Part shown: positions 38,428-47,313 of the stretch, one piece after another
How positions within the stretch are numbered: the first letter of the stretch is position 1
How the letters are laid out: every line of letters begins with the position of its first letter
DNA from: UBA10649 sp963749905
GTDB lineage: Bacteria > Actinomycetota > Actinomycetes > S36-B12
Reading direction: 5' to 3'
NCBI GenBank assembly: GCA_963749905.1
Contig: CAVVOF010000004.1
Coordinates: 682,001 to 746,000, forward strand
Length of the DNA: 64,000 bases
Made by a program: the position numbers and the translations under genes
The notes under the pieces: generated by a model
The model's database searches: none
Told to the model about the DNA's origin: nothing
What the model saw: the letters and a program-made list of their open reading frames with translations, nothing else

Positions 38428-39294
38428 ATGGCCCACGTGGACGTGACGGACAGCCGCGAGGAGACCGTCGGGCGGTTCCGGGTGCGGCGCGCACTGCCCC
38501 GTCGCGGGCGGCGGACCGTCGGGGCGTGGTGCTTCGCCGACCACATGGGGCCGGCCGACGTGACTGAAGGCGCGGGCCTGGACGTGGGTCCGCACCCGCA
38601 CATCGGGCTGCAGACCGTCACGTGGCTGCTCGACGGCCAGGCGCTGCACAAGGACACCCTCGGCTCCGAGCAGGTCATCTCGCCCGGGCAGCTGAACCTG
38701 ATGACCGCCGGCGATGCGGTGGCGCACGCGGAGGAGGCGACCGGTCACTATCGCGGCACCCTCGAGGGGATCCAGCTGTGGATCGCGCAGCCGGAGGCCA
38801 CCCGCCACGGCCCATCCGCGTTCGAGCACCACGCGGAACTGCCGAAGGTCGAACTGGACGGCGGCGTGGCGACAGTCCTCGTCGGGGAGCACGACGGGGT
38901 GCGGAGCCGGGCCCGGCACGACACCCCGCTCGTCGGGGTCGAGCTCGACCTGCACTCCGCGTCGACGATCCCGCTGCGCCCCGACTTCGAGCATGCGCTG
39001 ATCGTGCTGCGGGGGTCGATCGCCGTCGACGGCGAGAAGGTGGTGCCGGGGAAGCTCGCGCATCTCGGCATCGGGCGCGACGAGCTCGGCGTCGAGGTGG
39101 CGGAGGACTCCCGGGTGATGCTGCTCGGCGGGGTGCCGTTCGACGAGCCGCTGATGATGTGGTGGAACTTCGTCGCCCGGACGCGGGAGGAGATCGACGC
39201 GGCCTACGCGGCCTGGCGGGACCGGGACGATCGGTTCGGCCGGGTGGCTTCGTCGCTGCCGGTGATGGACGCCGCTCCCCCCTTCTGGCAGTAG
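38428..39294 (+). CDS. Pirin family protein
   Basis: Bicupin of 288 residues. The pirin metal site is in GPHPHIGLQTVTWLL (two His) and GDAVAHAEEA (His and Glu); the C-terminal cupin ends with a conserved PFDEPLMMWWNFVARTREEI. Bacterial pirins include quercetin dioxygenases and redox-linked regulators; the role here is open. It is divergent from glmU. A short inverted repeat (TAGTT-N8-AACTA at 38405-38422) lies 5 bp before the ATG and could be an operator, and there is no clear ribosome site, so the mRNA may be nearly leaderless. Confidence 0.88.
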   Translation: MAHVDVTDSREETVGRFRVRRALPRRGRRTVGAWCFADHMGPADVTEGAGLDVGPHPHIGLQTVTWLLDGQALHKDTLGSEQVISPGQLNLMTAGDAVAHAEEATGHYRGTLEGIQLWIAQPEATRHGPSAFEHHAELPKVELDGGVATVLVGEHDGVRSRARHDTPLVGVELDLHSASTIPLRPDFEHALIVLRGSIAVDGEKVVPGKLAHLGIGRDELGVEVAEDSRVMLLGGVPFDEPLMMWWNFVARTREEIDAAYAAWRDRDDRFGRVASSLPVMDAAPPFWQ

Positions 39295-39308
39295 CCAGAC
39301 CCTTCGCC

Positions 39309-39611
39309 TCACCAGGCCGGGAACTTCCCGTCGACGGGGTCGAGGAACTCCACCCGGTACGACTCGATCATCGACTCCCGCTCCGACAGGAAGCGCTGCG
39401 TGTGCGCGGTCCGCTCGTGCGCGTCGAATGCCTCACGGTCCGCGTAGACCTCGACGAAGACCCGGGACAGCGGAGCGTCGTCCACCCGCGAGGTGAGGTA
39501 GAGCAGCGTCCCCGACTCCTCCCGGATGCCGGTCAGCGTCTGCGCCACCAGTCGGTCGAACTCGTCGACGGCATCAGGTCGGAGCTCGAACCGCACGACC
39601 AGCGCGAACAT
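39309..39611 (-). CDS. Antibiotic biosynthesis monooxygenase (ABM) domain protein
   Basis: 100 residues of a single ABM-type ferredoxin-like fold: MFALVVRFELRPDAVDEFDRL, GTLLYLTSRVDDAPLSRVFVEVYADREAFDAHERTAHTQRF. The family includes quinol monooxygenases (YgiN-like) and heme-free oxygenases; the H-x-x-T-x-H-T-Q-R-F region is well conserved. It is convergent with the pirin gene, and such pairs are seen with pirin in redox or quinone metabolism, though that link is inference. Confidence 0.82.
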   Translation of the reverse strand: MFALVVRFELRPDAVDEFDRLVAQTLTGIREESGTLLYLTSRVDDAPLSRVFVEVYADREAFDAHERTAHTQRFLSERESMIESYRVEFLDPVDGKFPAW

Positions 39612-39654
39612 GCCGTCTCCCGTCCGTCGGTGCCCTCACGCAGCCAGAACCCCC

Positions 39655-39716
39655 CGCGAGTGTGCGCTCGTCGTCGCTTTGCGTACCCGGAAAGCGACGA
39701 CGAGCGCACACTCGCG
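39655..39716 (-). terminator. Long exact hairpin between tRNA-Gln and the ABM gene
   Basis: Perfect 26-bp arms at 39655-39680 and 39691-39716 (GCGCTCGTCGTCGCTTT inside) around a 10-base loop. It begins 8 bases beyond the 3' end of the tRNA, so it probably terminates the tRNA transcript. No U-tract. Confidence 0.65.
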
Positions 39717-39724
39717 AAGTCTTG

Positions 39725-39795
39725 CTCCCGGGAGAGGAATCGAACCTCTGTTCACGGATTCAAAGTCCGCTGTCCTGCCGCTAGACGACCCGGGA
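39725..39795 (-). tRNA. tRNA-Gln (anticodon TTG)
   Basis: The minus strand folds as a cloverleaf: acceptor TCCCGGG/CCCGGGA, D arm around TAGCGGCAGGA, anticodon arm GCGGA-CTTTGAA-TCCGT with anticodon TTG (reads CAA), and T arm AGAGG-TTCGATT-CCTCT. The discriminator is G; the 3' sequence GCAAG shows that CCA is not encoded. A possible -10, TAGAGT, is at 39808-39813, 12 bp upstream of the mature 5' end. Confidence 0.93.
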
Positions 39796-39857
39796 TAACG
39801 CGGCACCACTCTAGGGAACGCGACACGCGGGACCCGACTCCGCAGGTTGACGGCGCT

Positions 39858-39894
39858 GGTTACGGTCCCGTAACCTACGGAAGCGTAGGTTACG
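39858..39894. promoter_or_regulatory. Overlapping inverted repeats upstream of the desaturase gene
   Basis: Two palindromes share a half-site: GGTTACGG/CCGTAACC (39858-39865 and 39868-39875) and CGTAACCTAC/GTAGGTTACG (39869-39878 and 39885-39894). The GGTTACG motif thus appears three times in alternating orientation, ending 14 bp before the ATG. The likely binder is the TetR regulator encoded downstream in the same operon. Confidence 0.65.
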
Positions 39895-39908
39895 TCGAAA
39901 GGTGCCAC

Positions 39909-40906
39909 ATGACCGCGAGTTCCGAGACCGTCACCCCCGTCCGCCCGGACGAGCTCCAGCTGCAGGGCAAGGGCATGCGCGTCACCATCGGCGTGTTCGT
40001 CGTGGTCCCGCTGCTCGCCGTGCTGTTGGCCATTCCGGTCGCCTGGGGCGGCTGGCTGTCCTGGGTCGACGTCATCCTCGCCTTCGTGTTCTACGCGATC
40101 ACCGCGATCGGCATCACCATCGGCTACCACCGCTACTTCACCCACGGCTCGTTCAAGGCCGGCCGCGGCACGAAGATCGTCCTCGGCATCATGGGGTCGA
40201 TGGCGCTGCAGGGCTCGGTGGCCCAGTGGGTCGCCGACCACCGCAAGCACCACAAGTTCTCCGACGAGGTCGGGGACCCGCACTCGCCGTGGCGCTACGG
40301 CACCTCCAAGCGCGCGGTCGCCAAGGGCCTGTACTACGCGCACGTCGGCTGGCTGTTCGACGAGAGCCAGTCGCCCGATCAGCCAAGTACGCCCCCGACA
40401 TCGCGAACGACAAGGACCTGCGCGCGATCTCGCGCTGGTTCCCGGCGATCGTCGTCGCCACGCTCCTGCTCCCCGCGCTCCTCGGCGGGCTGATCACCTG
40501 GTCGTGGGCCGGCGCCCTCACCGCGTTCTTCTGGGCCACCCTGGTCCGCGTCGCCGTCGTCCACCACGTGACCTGGTCGGTCAACTCCGTGTGCCACGTG
40601 TTCGGCACCCGGCCGTTCGAGTCCCGCGACCTGTCCTCCAACGTGTGGTGGCTGGCCATCCCCGCGCTCGGCGAGAACTGGCACAGCCTGCATCACGCGG
40701 AGCCCACCGCGGCCCGCCACGGCGTGCTCAAGGGCCAGCTCGACATCAGCGCGCTGCTCATCCGGTCGCTGGAGCGCATGCACCTGGTGCGCGACGTGCG
40801 CTGGCCCAAGCCGGAGCGCATCGTCGCCAAGCTGAAGGATCCGTCCATGGCCCGCCGTGTCCGCGGCTACCAAGCCCCGTCACTCCGTCTAGGGTTCCGA
40901 CGATGA
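39909..40906 (+). CDS. Acyl-CoA/acyl-lipid delta-9-type fatty acid desaturase, split by a single-base frameshift
   Basis: Membrane di-iron desaturase of about 332 residues when repaired. All three His boxes are present: HRYFTH (first frame), HRKHH (first frame) and HSLHH (second frame), with four hydrophobic helices (VTIGVFVVVPLLAVLLAIP, VILAFVFYAITAIGITIGY and two in the C-terminal half). The first frame runs to SQSPD at about 40380; the second resumes with AKYAPDIANDKDLRAISRWF. Adding one base in GATC-AGCC at 40380-40381 (giving SPDRAKYAP) restores the protein. It introduces a double bond into saturated acyl chains to tune membrane fluidity. ATGA overlap with the TetR gene. Confidence 0.88.
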
Positions 40907-41643
40907 CCGAGAACGAGGCCGTGGCCGAGGTGGACGACAACGTCACCGACATCGCCGCCGCCGCCCGGCGCGAGCCGCGCCGCACCCCCGAGCGCGTCCG
41001 CATGACCGGCCCGCAGCGCCGCGAGCAGCTGCTCAACGTCGGCCGACGCCTGTTCGCGGAGAAGGGCTTCGAGGCCGTCAGCGTCGAGGAGATCGCGCAC
41101 AAGGCGGGCGTCTCCAAGCCCGTCGTGTACGAGCACTTCGGCGGCAAGGAGGGCCTGTACGCGGTCGTCGTCGACCGCGAGATGAGCTACCTGCTCGCCT
41201 CGATCAGCGACGCGCTCGGCGAGCTCGACCCCAAGGGCGAAGAGGTCGACGCGCGCACCATGCTCGAGCGGGCCGGCATGGCCCTGTTCGACTACATCGA
41301 CCGCTACCCCGACGGCTTCCGCATCCTGGTGCGCGACACCCCGGCGTCCTCCGACCCGGAGACCAGCGACATCTACATCCGCGGCACCTTCGCCGGGCTC
41401 CTCGTCGACGTGGCCGCGCGCGTCGACGTGCTGCTCGGCCGGCAGTTCAAGTCCTACGGCTTCAACCCGAAGTGGGCGCCGCTCTACTCGCAGATGCTGG
41501 TCGGCATGGTCGCCCAGACCGGGCAGTGGTGGCTCGACGTGCGCAAGCCGAAGAAGGAGGAGGTCGTCGCCCACCTGGTCAACCTGGCGTGGAACGGCCT
41601 GCACAACCTCGAGCCCAAGCCGCGCCCGGTGGGCAAGAACTAG
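40903..41643 (+). CDS. TetR family regulator, FasR-like
   Basis: 246 residues. After a disordered acidic/basic N-terminus (1-33) comes the HTH region RREQLLNVGRRLFAEKGFEAVSVEEIAHKAGVSKPVVYEHFGGKEGLYAVVVDRE. This closely resembles my memory of mycobacterial FasR (Rv3208), a regulator of fatty acid synthesis that senses long acyl-CoA; the C-terminal YSQMLVGMVAQTGQWWLDVRKP part is also of that type. Co-transcribed with the desaturase (ATGA overlap), so it probably controls it through the repeats at 39858-39894. Confidence 0.85.
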   Translation: MTENEAVAEVDDNVTDIAAAARREPRRTPERVRMTGPQRREQLLNVGRRLFAEKGFEAVSVEEIAHKAGVSKPVVYEHFGGKEGLYAVVVDREMSYLLASISDALGELDPKGEEVDARTMLERAGMALFDYIDRYPDGFRILVRDTPASSDPETSDIYIRGTFAGLLVDVAARVDVLLGRQFKSYGFNPKWAPLYSQMLVGMVAQTGQWWLDVRKPKKEEVVAHLVNLAWNGLHNLEPKPRPVGKN

Positions 41644-41655
41644 CCACTGCGCCAC

Positions 41656-41681
41656 CAAGAATCTTGACGTCAAGATTCTTG
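41656..41681. promoter_or_regulatory. 26-bp perfect palindrome upstream of marR
   Basis: CAAGAATCTTGAC followed directly by its reverse complement, centred at 41668/41669. It contains the ATCTTGA-TCAAGAT halves typical of MarR sites and ends 15 bp before the MarR ATG. TAGCAT at 41685-41690 could be a -10, which would make the transcript nearly leaderless and place the operator over the -35 region. Confidence 0.7.
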
Positions 41682-41696
41682 ACGTAGCATGGCGGC

Positions 41697-42202
41697 ATGA
41701 CCAGCGCGCCGGCTCACGACGAGGTGGACCGCATCACGGACGCCTGGCAGCGCGAGCGCCCCGACCTCGACGTCACCCCCCTGCAGGTGCTGTCCCGCGT
41801 GACGCGACTGGCCCGCCACCTCGACCTCGCCCGCCGCGCAGGCCTTCGCCAGCCCACGAGCTCGATCCCTGGGAGTTCGACGTGCTGGCCGCGCTGCGCC
41901 GCTCGGGTGCGCCCTACTCACTGTCGGCCGGCCAGCTCGGCGCCGAGACCCACGTCACCAGCGGCACCATGACCAACCGGATCGACCGGCTGGAGCAGCG
42001 CGGACTGGTGCGACGCGAGCCCGATCCCGCCGACCGCCGCGGCGTGCAGGTGGTCCTCAGCGACTCCGGCCGAAGCACCGTCGACGCCGCGATGGCCGAC
42101 CTGGTCTCGCGCGAGCACGAGATCCTCGGCGCCCTCCCCCGCGACAGCCAGGACGAACTGGCCGAGCTGCTCCGTCGGCTCGTGCTGGCCTTCGGGGACT
42201 AG
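41697..42202 (+). CDS. MarR family transcriptional regulator, split by a single-base frameshift
   Basis: About 168 residues when repaired. The first frame gives VDRITDAWQRERPDLDVTPLQVL and LARHLDLARRAGLRQP; the second gives LDPWEFDVLAALRRSGAPYSL, the winged helix AETHVTSGTMTNRIDRLEQRGLVRREPDPADRRGVQVVLSDSG, and the dimerisation tail. Adding one C in the CCC run near 41855-41860 (giving QPHELDPWEFDVL) joins them. Autoregulation through the adjacent palindrome is likely. Its stop overlaps the convergent amidase stop by two bases. Confidence 0.82.
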
Positions 42203-42961
42203 CGACCCGCGAAATAGCGCTCCAGGCCCGCGGCCAGCCACTCCGCGTACTGCTGCTGTCCGGACCTGCTCGTCATCCGGCGCGCCTCGGCGGCGTTGCG
42301 CATGTTCCCCAGCTCGACGGTGATGGTCGGCACGTTGCTGAAGTTCAGGCCCGTGGTGTCCCGCGAGATCAGCAGCTGTCCCGAGATGTAGTTGGACGGC
42401 GGTGCGCCCGCCGCCTTCATCCCGGCGATCATGGCGTTCGCGAACCTGCGGTCCTTCTTCACCACGTCGTCCGTCCACCCCTTGATCGAGGGCGGGTGCG
42501 ATCGCGAAGAAGCCCTGGCTGCGCGACGGAGCCCCGTCGGCGTGGATGCTCAGCATCGCGTCGGCGCCGAGCCGGTTGGCCTGCTTCGCGCGGTTCCACA
42601 CGCACGGGCCCCAGTCGTCGTACGAGTTGGTGGAGCGAGTCATCTCGACGCGCGCGCCCTGGGCCTCGAGGAGGCGCTTGAGCCGCTGCGCCACCCGCCA
42701 GTTGAAGGTGGCCTCCGGGAATCCCGAGTTGGTCGCGGTGCCGGTCGTGTTGCAGCCCTTCACGATCGAGCCGTTGAACTTCTTCTGCGCCATCTGCCGG
42801 GCGAACTTCGGGTTCGAGTTGCCGAGCTGGTGACCGGGGTCCAGCAGGATCAGCCGACCAGCGAGCGGTCCGTCGGGTGCGGCAGGCGCCGTCGCGGACG
42901 CGGCCACCGGCGTCAGCAGCGCAATGCCGGCCACCAGCACGGCGGTGATCAGCCTCTTCAC
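42199..42961 (-). CDS. Secreted N-acetylmuramoyl-L-alanine amidase (Amidase_3), split by a single-base frameshift
   Basis: Zinc hydrolase that cuts the lactyl-Ala bond of peptidoglycan; 253 residues when repaired. Signal peptide ITAVLVAGIALLTPVAASA, then the strand LAGRLILLDPGHQ with the first zinc His, SFP/PEATFNWRVAQRLKRLLEAQGA, LSIHADGAP with the second His, and in the other frame FSNVPTITVELGNMRNAAEARRM with the catalytic Glu. The frames meet at the GGG run near 42494-42496; dropping one base gives FFAIAPPSIKGWTDD. Related to mycobacterial Rv3717-type amidases. Confidence 0.85.
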
Positions 42962-43470
42962 AGGCGCGCCAGCATCCGGTGGTTGCCGAGGGTGTTCGGC
43001 TTGACGCGCTCCAGGCCGAGGAACTCGGCGACCCCCTCGTCGTAGGACTGCAGCAGCTGCTCGTACACGTCGTGATCAACGGGGGTGCTGTCGATCTCCT
43101 CGAACCCGTGCCGCTCGAAGAAGGACACGGCGAAGGTCAGGCAGAACACCCGCTGCACGCCGACCTCGCGAGCGCGCACGAGGAGGGTGTCGAGCAGTCG
43201 GCCACCGATGCCGCGACCGGAAAGCGCCGGGTCGACAGCCAGGGTGCGCACCTCGGCGAGGTCCTCCCACATCACGTGCAGCGCCCCGCAGCCGACCACC
43301 CGGCCGCCGTCCTCGGCGACGACGAACTCCTGGATGTCCTCGAAGAGGGTGACGGTGGCCTTCGACAGCAGCCGGCCGTCGGTCGAGTAGGTGTCGATGA
43401 ACTCCCGGATGGCCCGCACGTCCTGCGTGCGCGCCGGACGGATGGCGACCGCGTCCACGTCGACGCTCAC
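42958..43470 (-). CDS. argA: Amino-acid N-acetyltransferase (N-acetylglutamate synthase, short ArgA type)
   Basis: 170-residue GNAT enzyme resembling mycobacterial Rv2747, which acetylates glutamate (or glutamine) for arginine synthesis. Acetyl-CoA loop VDPALSGRGIGGRLLDTLL; C-terminal region VFCLTFAVSFFERHGFEEID and YDEGVAEFLGLERVKPNTLGNHRML, which is specific to this class. GTG 43470 overlaps the lysS stop (GTGA). Its ribosome site GCGAGG is supplied by the tandem repeat at the lysS 3' end. Confidence 0.85.
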   Translation of the reverse strand: MSVDVDAVAIRPARTQDVRAIREFIDTYSTDGRLLSKATVTLFEDIQEFVVAEDGGRVVGCGALHVMWEDLAEVRTLAVDPALSGRGIGGRLLDTLLVRAREVGVQRVFCLTFAVSFFERHGFEEIDSTPVDHDVYEQLLQSYDEGVAEFLGLERVKPNTLGNHRMLARL

Positions 43471-45059
43471 CCTCGCTGCTCCGGCTTCTGGTCGCGCTCG
43501 TGACCTCGCTGCTCCGGCTTCTGGTCGCGCTCGTGACCTCGCTGCTCCGGCTTCACAAGCGGGAACAGGATCGTCTCCCGGATCCCCAGCCCCGTCATCG
43601 CCATCAGCATCCGGTCCACGCCCACGCCCACACCGCCCATCGGCGGCATGCCGTGCTCCATCGCGCGCAGGAAGTCCTCGTCGAGGTGCATCGCCTCGAC
43701 GTCGCCGCGATCCGCGAGCGACGCCTGCTCCATCAGCCGTTCCCGCTGGATGACCGGGTCGATCAGCTCGGAGTAGCCGGTACCGGACTCCATGCCGTTG
43801 ATGTAGAGGTCCCACTTCTCCACCACACCCGGCTTGGTGCGATGCCCGCGCACCAGCGGCGAGGTGTCGACCGGGTAGTCCATGACGAAGGTGGGGTTGA
43901 TGAGCGAAGGCACCACGTACTTCTCGAACAGCTCCTCCGCGAGCTTGCCCGCGACCGCCGTCGGATGGAACTCGATGTCGTCCTTCTCGCACAGCGCCAC
44001 CAGGTGATCGCGCGGGGTCGCCGGGGTGATCACCTCGCCGATCGCGTCGGAGAGCGTCTCGTACAGGTCCACCTGCGGCCACACGCCGGACAGGTCCAGC
44101 ACCGTGCCGTCGTGGTGCTCGACGGTCAGGGTCCCGCTCGCCGCGAGCGCCGCCTCCTGGTAGATCTCGCGGGTCAGCGTCGCGACCACCTGGTAGTCCG
44201 CATAGGCCTGGTAGAACTCGAGCATCGTGAACTCGGGTGAGTGCGTGCGGTCGGCGCCCTCGTTGCGGAAGTTGCGGTTCACCTCGAAGACCCGCTCCAG
44301 CCCGCCGGCCACGGCGCGCTTGAGGAACAGCTCGGGCGCGATCCGCAGGAACACGTCGATGTCGAACGCGTTCGAGTGCGTGACGAAGGGCCGCGCAGTG
44401 GCCCCACCGTGCAGGGTCTGCAGCATCGGCGTCTCGATCTCGAGGAACCCGCGGCGAGCCAGGCTCTGCCGGATCGAGCTGACGACGGCCACCCGGGTCC
44501 GCGCCACCTGCTGCGCCTCCGGGCGGGTGATCAGGTCGACGTAGCGCTGCCGTACGCGGGTCTCCTCGTTCAGGGGCTTGTGCGCGACCGGGAGCGGCCG
44601 CAGCGCCTTGGCCGCCATCCGCCACTCGTCCGCCATGATCGACAGCTCGCCGCGCTTGCTGGTGATCACCTCTCCGCGGACGAAGACGTGGTCGCCGATG
44701 TCGACGAGGTCCTTCCAGGCCGCCAGCTGGTCCTCACCTACGTTGGCGAGCGAGAGCATCGCCTGCAGCTCGGTGCCGTCGCCGGCGCGCAGGGTCGCGA
44801 AGCAGAGCTTGCCGGTGTTGCGGAGGAAGATCACCCGGCCCGCCAGGGCTGCGTTGGTGCCCGTCGAGACGTCCGGCTCGAGGTCCGGGAACGAGGCACG
44901 GACATCGGCGATCGTCGTGGTGATCGGCAGTCCGATGGCGTACGGCTCCATGCCGCGACCGGCCAGCGCCTCGCGCTTCTCGCGCCGGATCCGCATCTGC
45001 TCGGGGAGGTCGTCCTCCACCTCGTCCACGGCTGCGCTGCTGTCGGCTGGGCTGGTCAC
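43467..45059 (-). CDS. lysS: Lysyl-tRNA synthetase (class II) with a repeat-encoded C-terminal tail
   Basis: Charges tRNA-Lys. 530 residues: OB-fold anticodon domain (AALAGRVIFLRNTGKLCFATL), motif 1 in RRGFLEIETPMLQTLHGGA, motif 2 in EVNRNFRNEGADRTHSPEFT, motif 3 in GGVGVGVDRMLMAMTG. The normal end ILFPLVKP is followed by a tail of two and a half 11-residue units (EQRGHERDQKP) encoded by a 33-bp tandem repeat, adding about 25 charged residues. Start near 45059 with a short acidic lead. No lsr2 gene follows, unlike many relatives. Confidence 0.94.
   Translation of the reverse strand: MTSPADSSAAVDEVEDDLPEQMRIRREKREALAGRGMEPYAIGLPITTTIADVRASFPDLEPDVSTGTNAALAGRVIFLRNTGKLCFATLRAGDGTELQAMLSLANVGEDQLAAWKDLVDIGDHVFVRGEVITSKRGELSIMADEWRMAAKALRPLPVAHKPLNEETRVRQRYVDLITRPEAQQVARTRVAVVSSIRQSLARRGFLEIETPMLQTLHGGATARPFVTHSNAFDIDVFLRIAPELFLKRAVAGGLERVFEVNRNFRNEGADRTHSPEFTMLEFYQAYADYQVVATLTREIYQEAALAASGTLTVEHHDGTVLDLSGVWPQVDLYETLSDAIGEVITPATPRDHLVALCEKDDIEFHPTAVAGKLAEELFEKYVVPSLINPTFVMDYPVDTSPLVRGHRTKPGVVEKWDLYINGMESGTGYSELIDPVIQRERLMEQASLADRGDVEAMHLDEDFLRAMEHGMPPMGGVGVGVDRMLMAMTGLGIRETILFPLVKPEQRGHERDQKPEQRGHERDQKPEQRG
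43471..43554. repeat. lysS: 33-bp tandem repeat, 2.5 copies, in frame at the lysS 3' end
   Basis: Exact copies at 43471-43503 and 43504-43536, and an 18-bp partial copy at 43537-43554. The unit length keeps the reading frame (11 codons) and the array ends exactly at the argA start codon, so every unit carries the GAGG ribosome-site-like core. Replication slippage is the obvious origin. Confidence 0.9.
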
Positions 45060-45096
45060 GACGAGAAGGCTATTCGATGGCCCCTAGGCTGCTGAC

Positions 45097-45804
45097 ATGA
45101 GCGACGCAGCTGAAGCCTGGCCGCTGCCCGGTCCGATCCGAGGCGTCATCTTCGACATCCACTCGACGCTCATCGACCAGGGCGACGCCGAGGAGTGGCT
45201 GGACACTGCATTGGCGAGCGCACCGCACGACCTCGACGAGGAGGAGCGAGCCGCACTCGTCGCATTTCTCGATCGGATCTGGGAGGGCGCCCGCGTCACC
45301 GACCCCACCAGCAGCCGCGACCTGTCCTTCGAGGCGCACCATCGGGTCTTCCACGAGCTCATCGAGGGCGGCCCGGCCGTCGACCGCAGCCTCGCGGACG
45401 CGTTGTACGAGTCGATGCTCGCGACGTGGCATGCCTACGACGACACCGTGCCCATGCTGCGTGAACTGCGCGAGCTGGACATCACGGTCTGCCTGCTCTC
45501 GAACGCCGGGGTCCCGATCCGCACGGTCCTCGACCGGGAGGGCATCACTCCCCTGGTGCACGACACCGTGCTGTCCTACGAGGTCGGCGCCGTCAAGCCG
45601 GACCTGCGCATCTTCGAGGCGGCCCTCGCCTCGCTCGGGCTGCCGGCCGAGCAGGTGCTCATGGTGGGCGACAACGCGAACGACGACGGCGGGGGCACCC
45701 GGCTCGGCATCCGCACGTTGATCCTGCCGCGCACCGCCGGGCACACCCATGGCCTGGCTGCGGTGCCGGCCCTGATCGTGGGAGTCAATCGCGAGTTCGA
45801 CTAG
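45097..45804 (+). CDS. HAD-like hydrolase with a His in place of the second catalytic Asp
   Basis: 235 residues of the HAD superfamily with a helical cap. Motif I is GVIFDIHSTLID: nucleophile Asp20, but the residue two positions later, usually the acid/base Asp, is His22. Motif II is LLSNAGVP, motif III Lys is in VGAVKPDLRIF and motif IV is MVGDNANDDGGG. The scaffold is otherwise complete, so it may be a slow phosphatase, another HAD chemistry or a binding protein. Divergent from lysS and overlapping the convergent TetR stop. Confidence 0.82.
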   Translation: MSDAAEAWPLPGPIRGVIFDIHSTLIDQGDAEEWLDTALASAPHDLDEEERAALVAFLDRIWEGARVTDPTSSRDLSFEAHHRVFHELIEGGPAVDRSLADALYESMLATWHAYDDTVPMLRELRELDITVCLLSNAGVPIRTVLDREGITPLVHDTVLSYEVGAVKPDLRIFEAALASLGLPAEQVLMVGDNANDDGGGTRLGIRTLILPRTAGHTHGLAAVPALIVGVNREFD

Positions 45805-46436
45805 TCGCGCGGCCAGGGAGGCAGCGGCCTGCTGACGAGCTTGCGTGCAGCGGACCGAGACACTCCGAAGATCAGCAGGTTCTGGAAGGCGAGGGCGTCC
45901 GCCTCCTCTGGAGCGCGGGACGGGTCCTGGGCACGCAGGGTCATCAATCGCTCCGTCGACGCGACCACGGTCATGAGGGCGAGATCCAGGTCATTGGGCC
46001 AGGCACGACCGGCCGCCACGATGCCGGTGACGTGCGCGAACGCGGCTTCCGTGTATCCGCGCGGGCCGGCGACCGGGCGGACTGGCGCGTTGACCACGAT
46101 CGCTGCGAGCCGGGGATGGGTGTCCGGCATTCGAGCGAACAGGCGCATGTTGACAACCATCTGCTCCAACGGATCAGTGACGTCCCTGCCCCGATCGAAC
46201 AGGTACTCCTCGAACTCGGCCATCGCCGCATCCGATGCCGCCACCTGCAGGGCGTCACGACTGGGGAAGTGGTCGTGGGCCGTCTGAGGTGACACCTCCG
46301 CCCGCTCAGCGGCCTCCTCCATGGTGAAGTCCTGGCGTCCGGCGGCCAGCAGGTCCTGGGCCGCCGCGATGAGGGCGCGACGGCTGCCGCTCTGGCTCCG
46401 CGGAGTCGATTCCTCTGCTCCGGTGCCCTGATCCAC
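45801..46436 (-). CDS. TetR family transcriptional regulator
   Basis: 211 residues. HTH in AAQDLLAAGRQDFTMEEAAERAEVSPQTAHDHFPSRDALQ (first half 20-60). The ligand domain is not recognisable. I chose GTG 46436 because AGGAG lies 6 bases upstream; an in-frame ATG at 46475 has no site. A 16-bp palindrome ATGGAG-N4-CTCCAT at 46488-46503 is a candidate operator. Its target may be itself or the HAD gene with which it converges. Confidence 0.8.
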   Translation of the reverse strand: MDQGTGAEESTPRSQSGSRRALIAAAQDLLAAGRQDFTMEEAAERAEVSPQTAHDHFPSRDALQVAASDAAMAEFEEYLFDRGRDVTDPLEQMVVNMRLFARMPDTHPRLAAIVVNAPVRPVAGPRGYTEAAFAHVTGIVAAGRAWPNDLDLALMTVVASTERLMTLRAQDPSRAPEEADALAFQNLLIFGVSRSAARKLVSRPLPPWPRD

Positions 46437-46487
46437 CTGCCACTCCTGTCTACGAACGAGCGGAGCGGGTCGCATCCCTGCCAGCGA

Positions 46488-46503
46488 ATGGAGACGACTC
46501 CAT
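46488..46503. promoter_or_regulatory. Candidate operator of the adjacent TetR
   Basis: ATGGAGACGACTCCAT: 6-bp inverted arms, 4-base spacer, 51 bp upstream of the TetR start in the 112-bp gap to coaX. The rest of the gap holds nothing I can name. Confidence 0.4.
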
Positions 46504-46548
46504 ATGGGCTCTGCGCCACTCTAGGCCAGCGGGCCGGAACTCGACGGG

Positions 46549-47312
<764 letters not shown>

Positions 47313-47313
<1 letters not shown>

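Noticed and set aside
39655..39795. Phage or island attachment site at tRNA-Gln
   Set aside because: No integrase gene, no repeated tRNA 3' segment and no foreign-looking block follow the tRNA.
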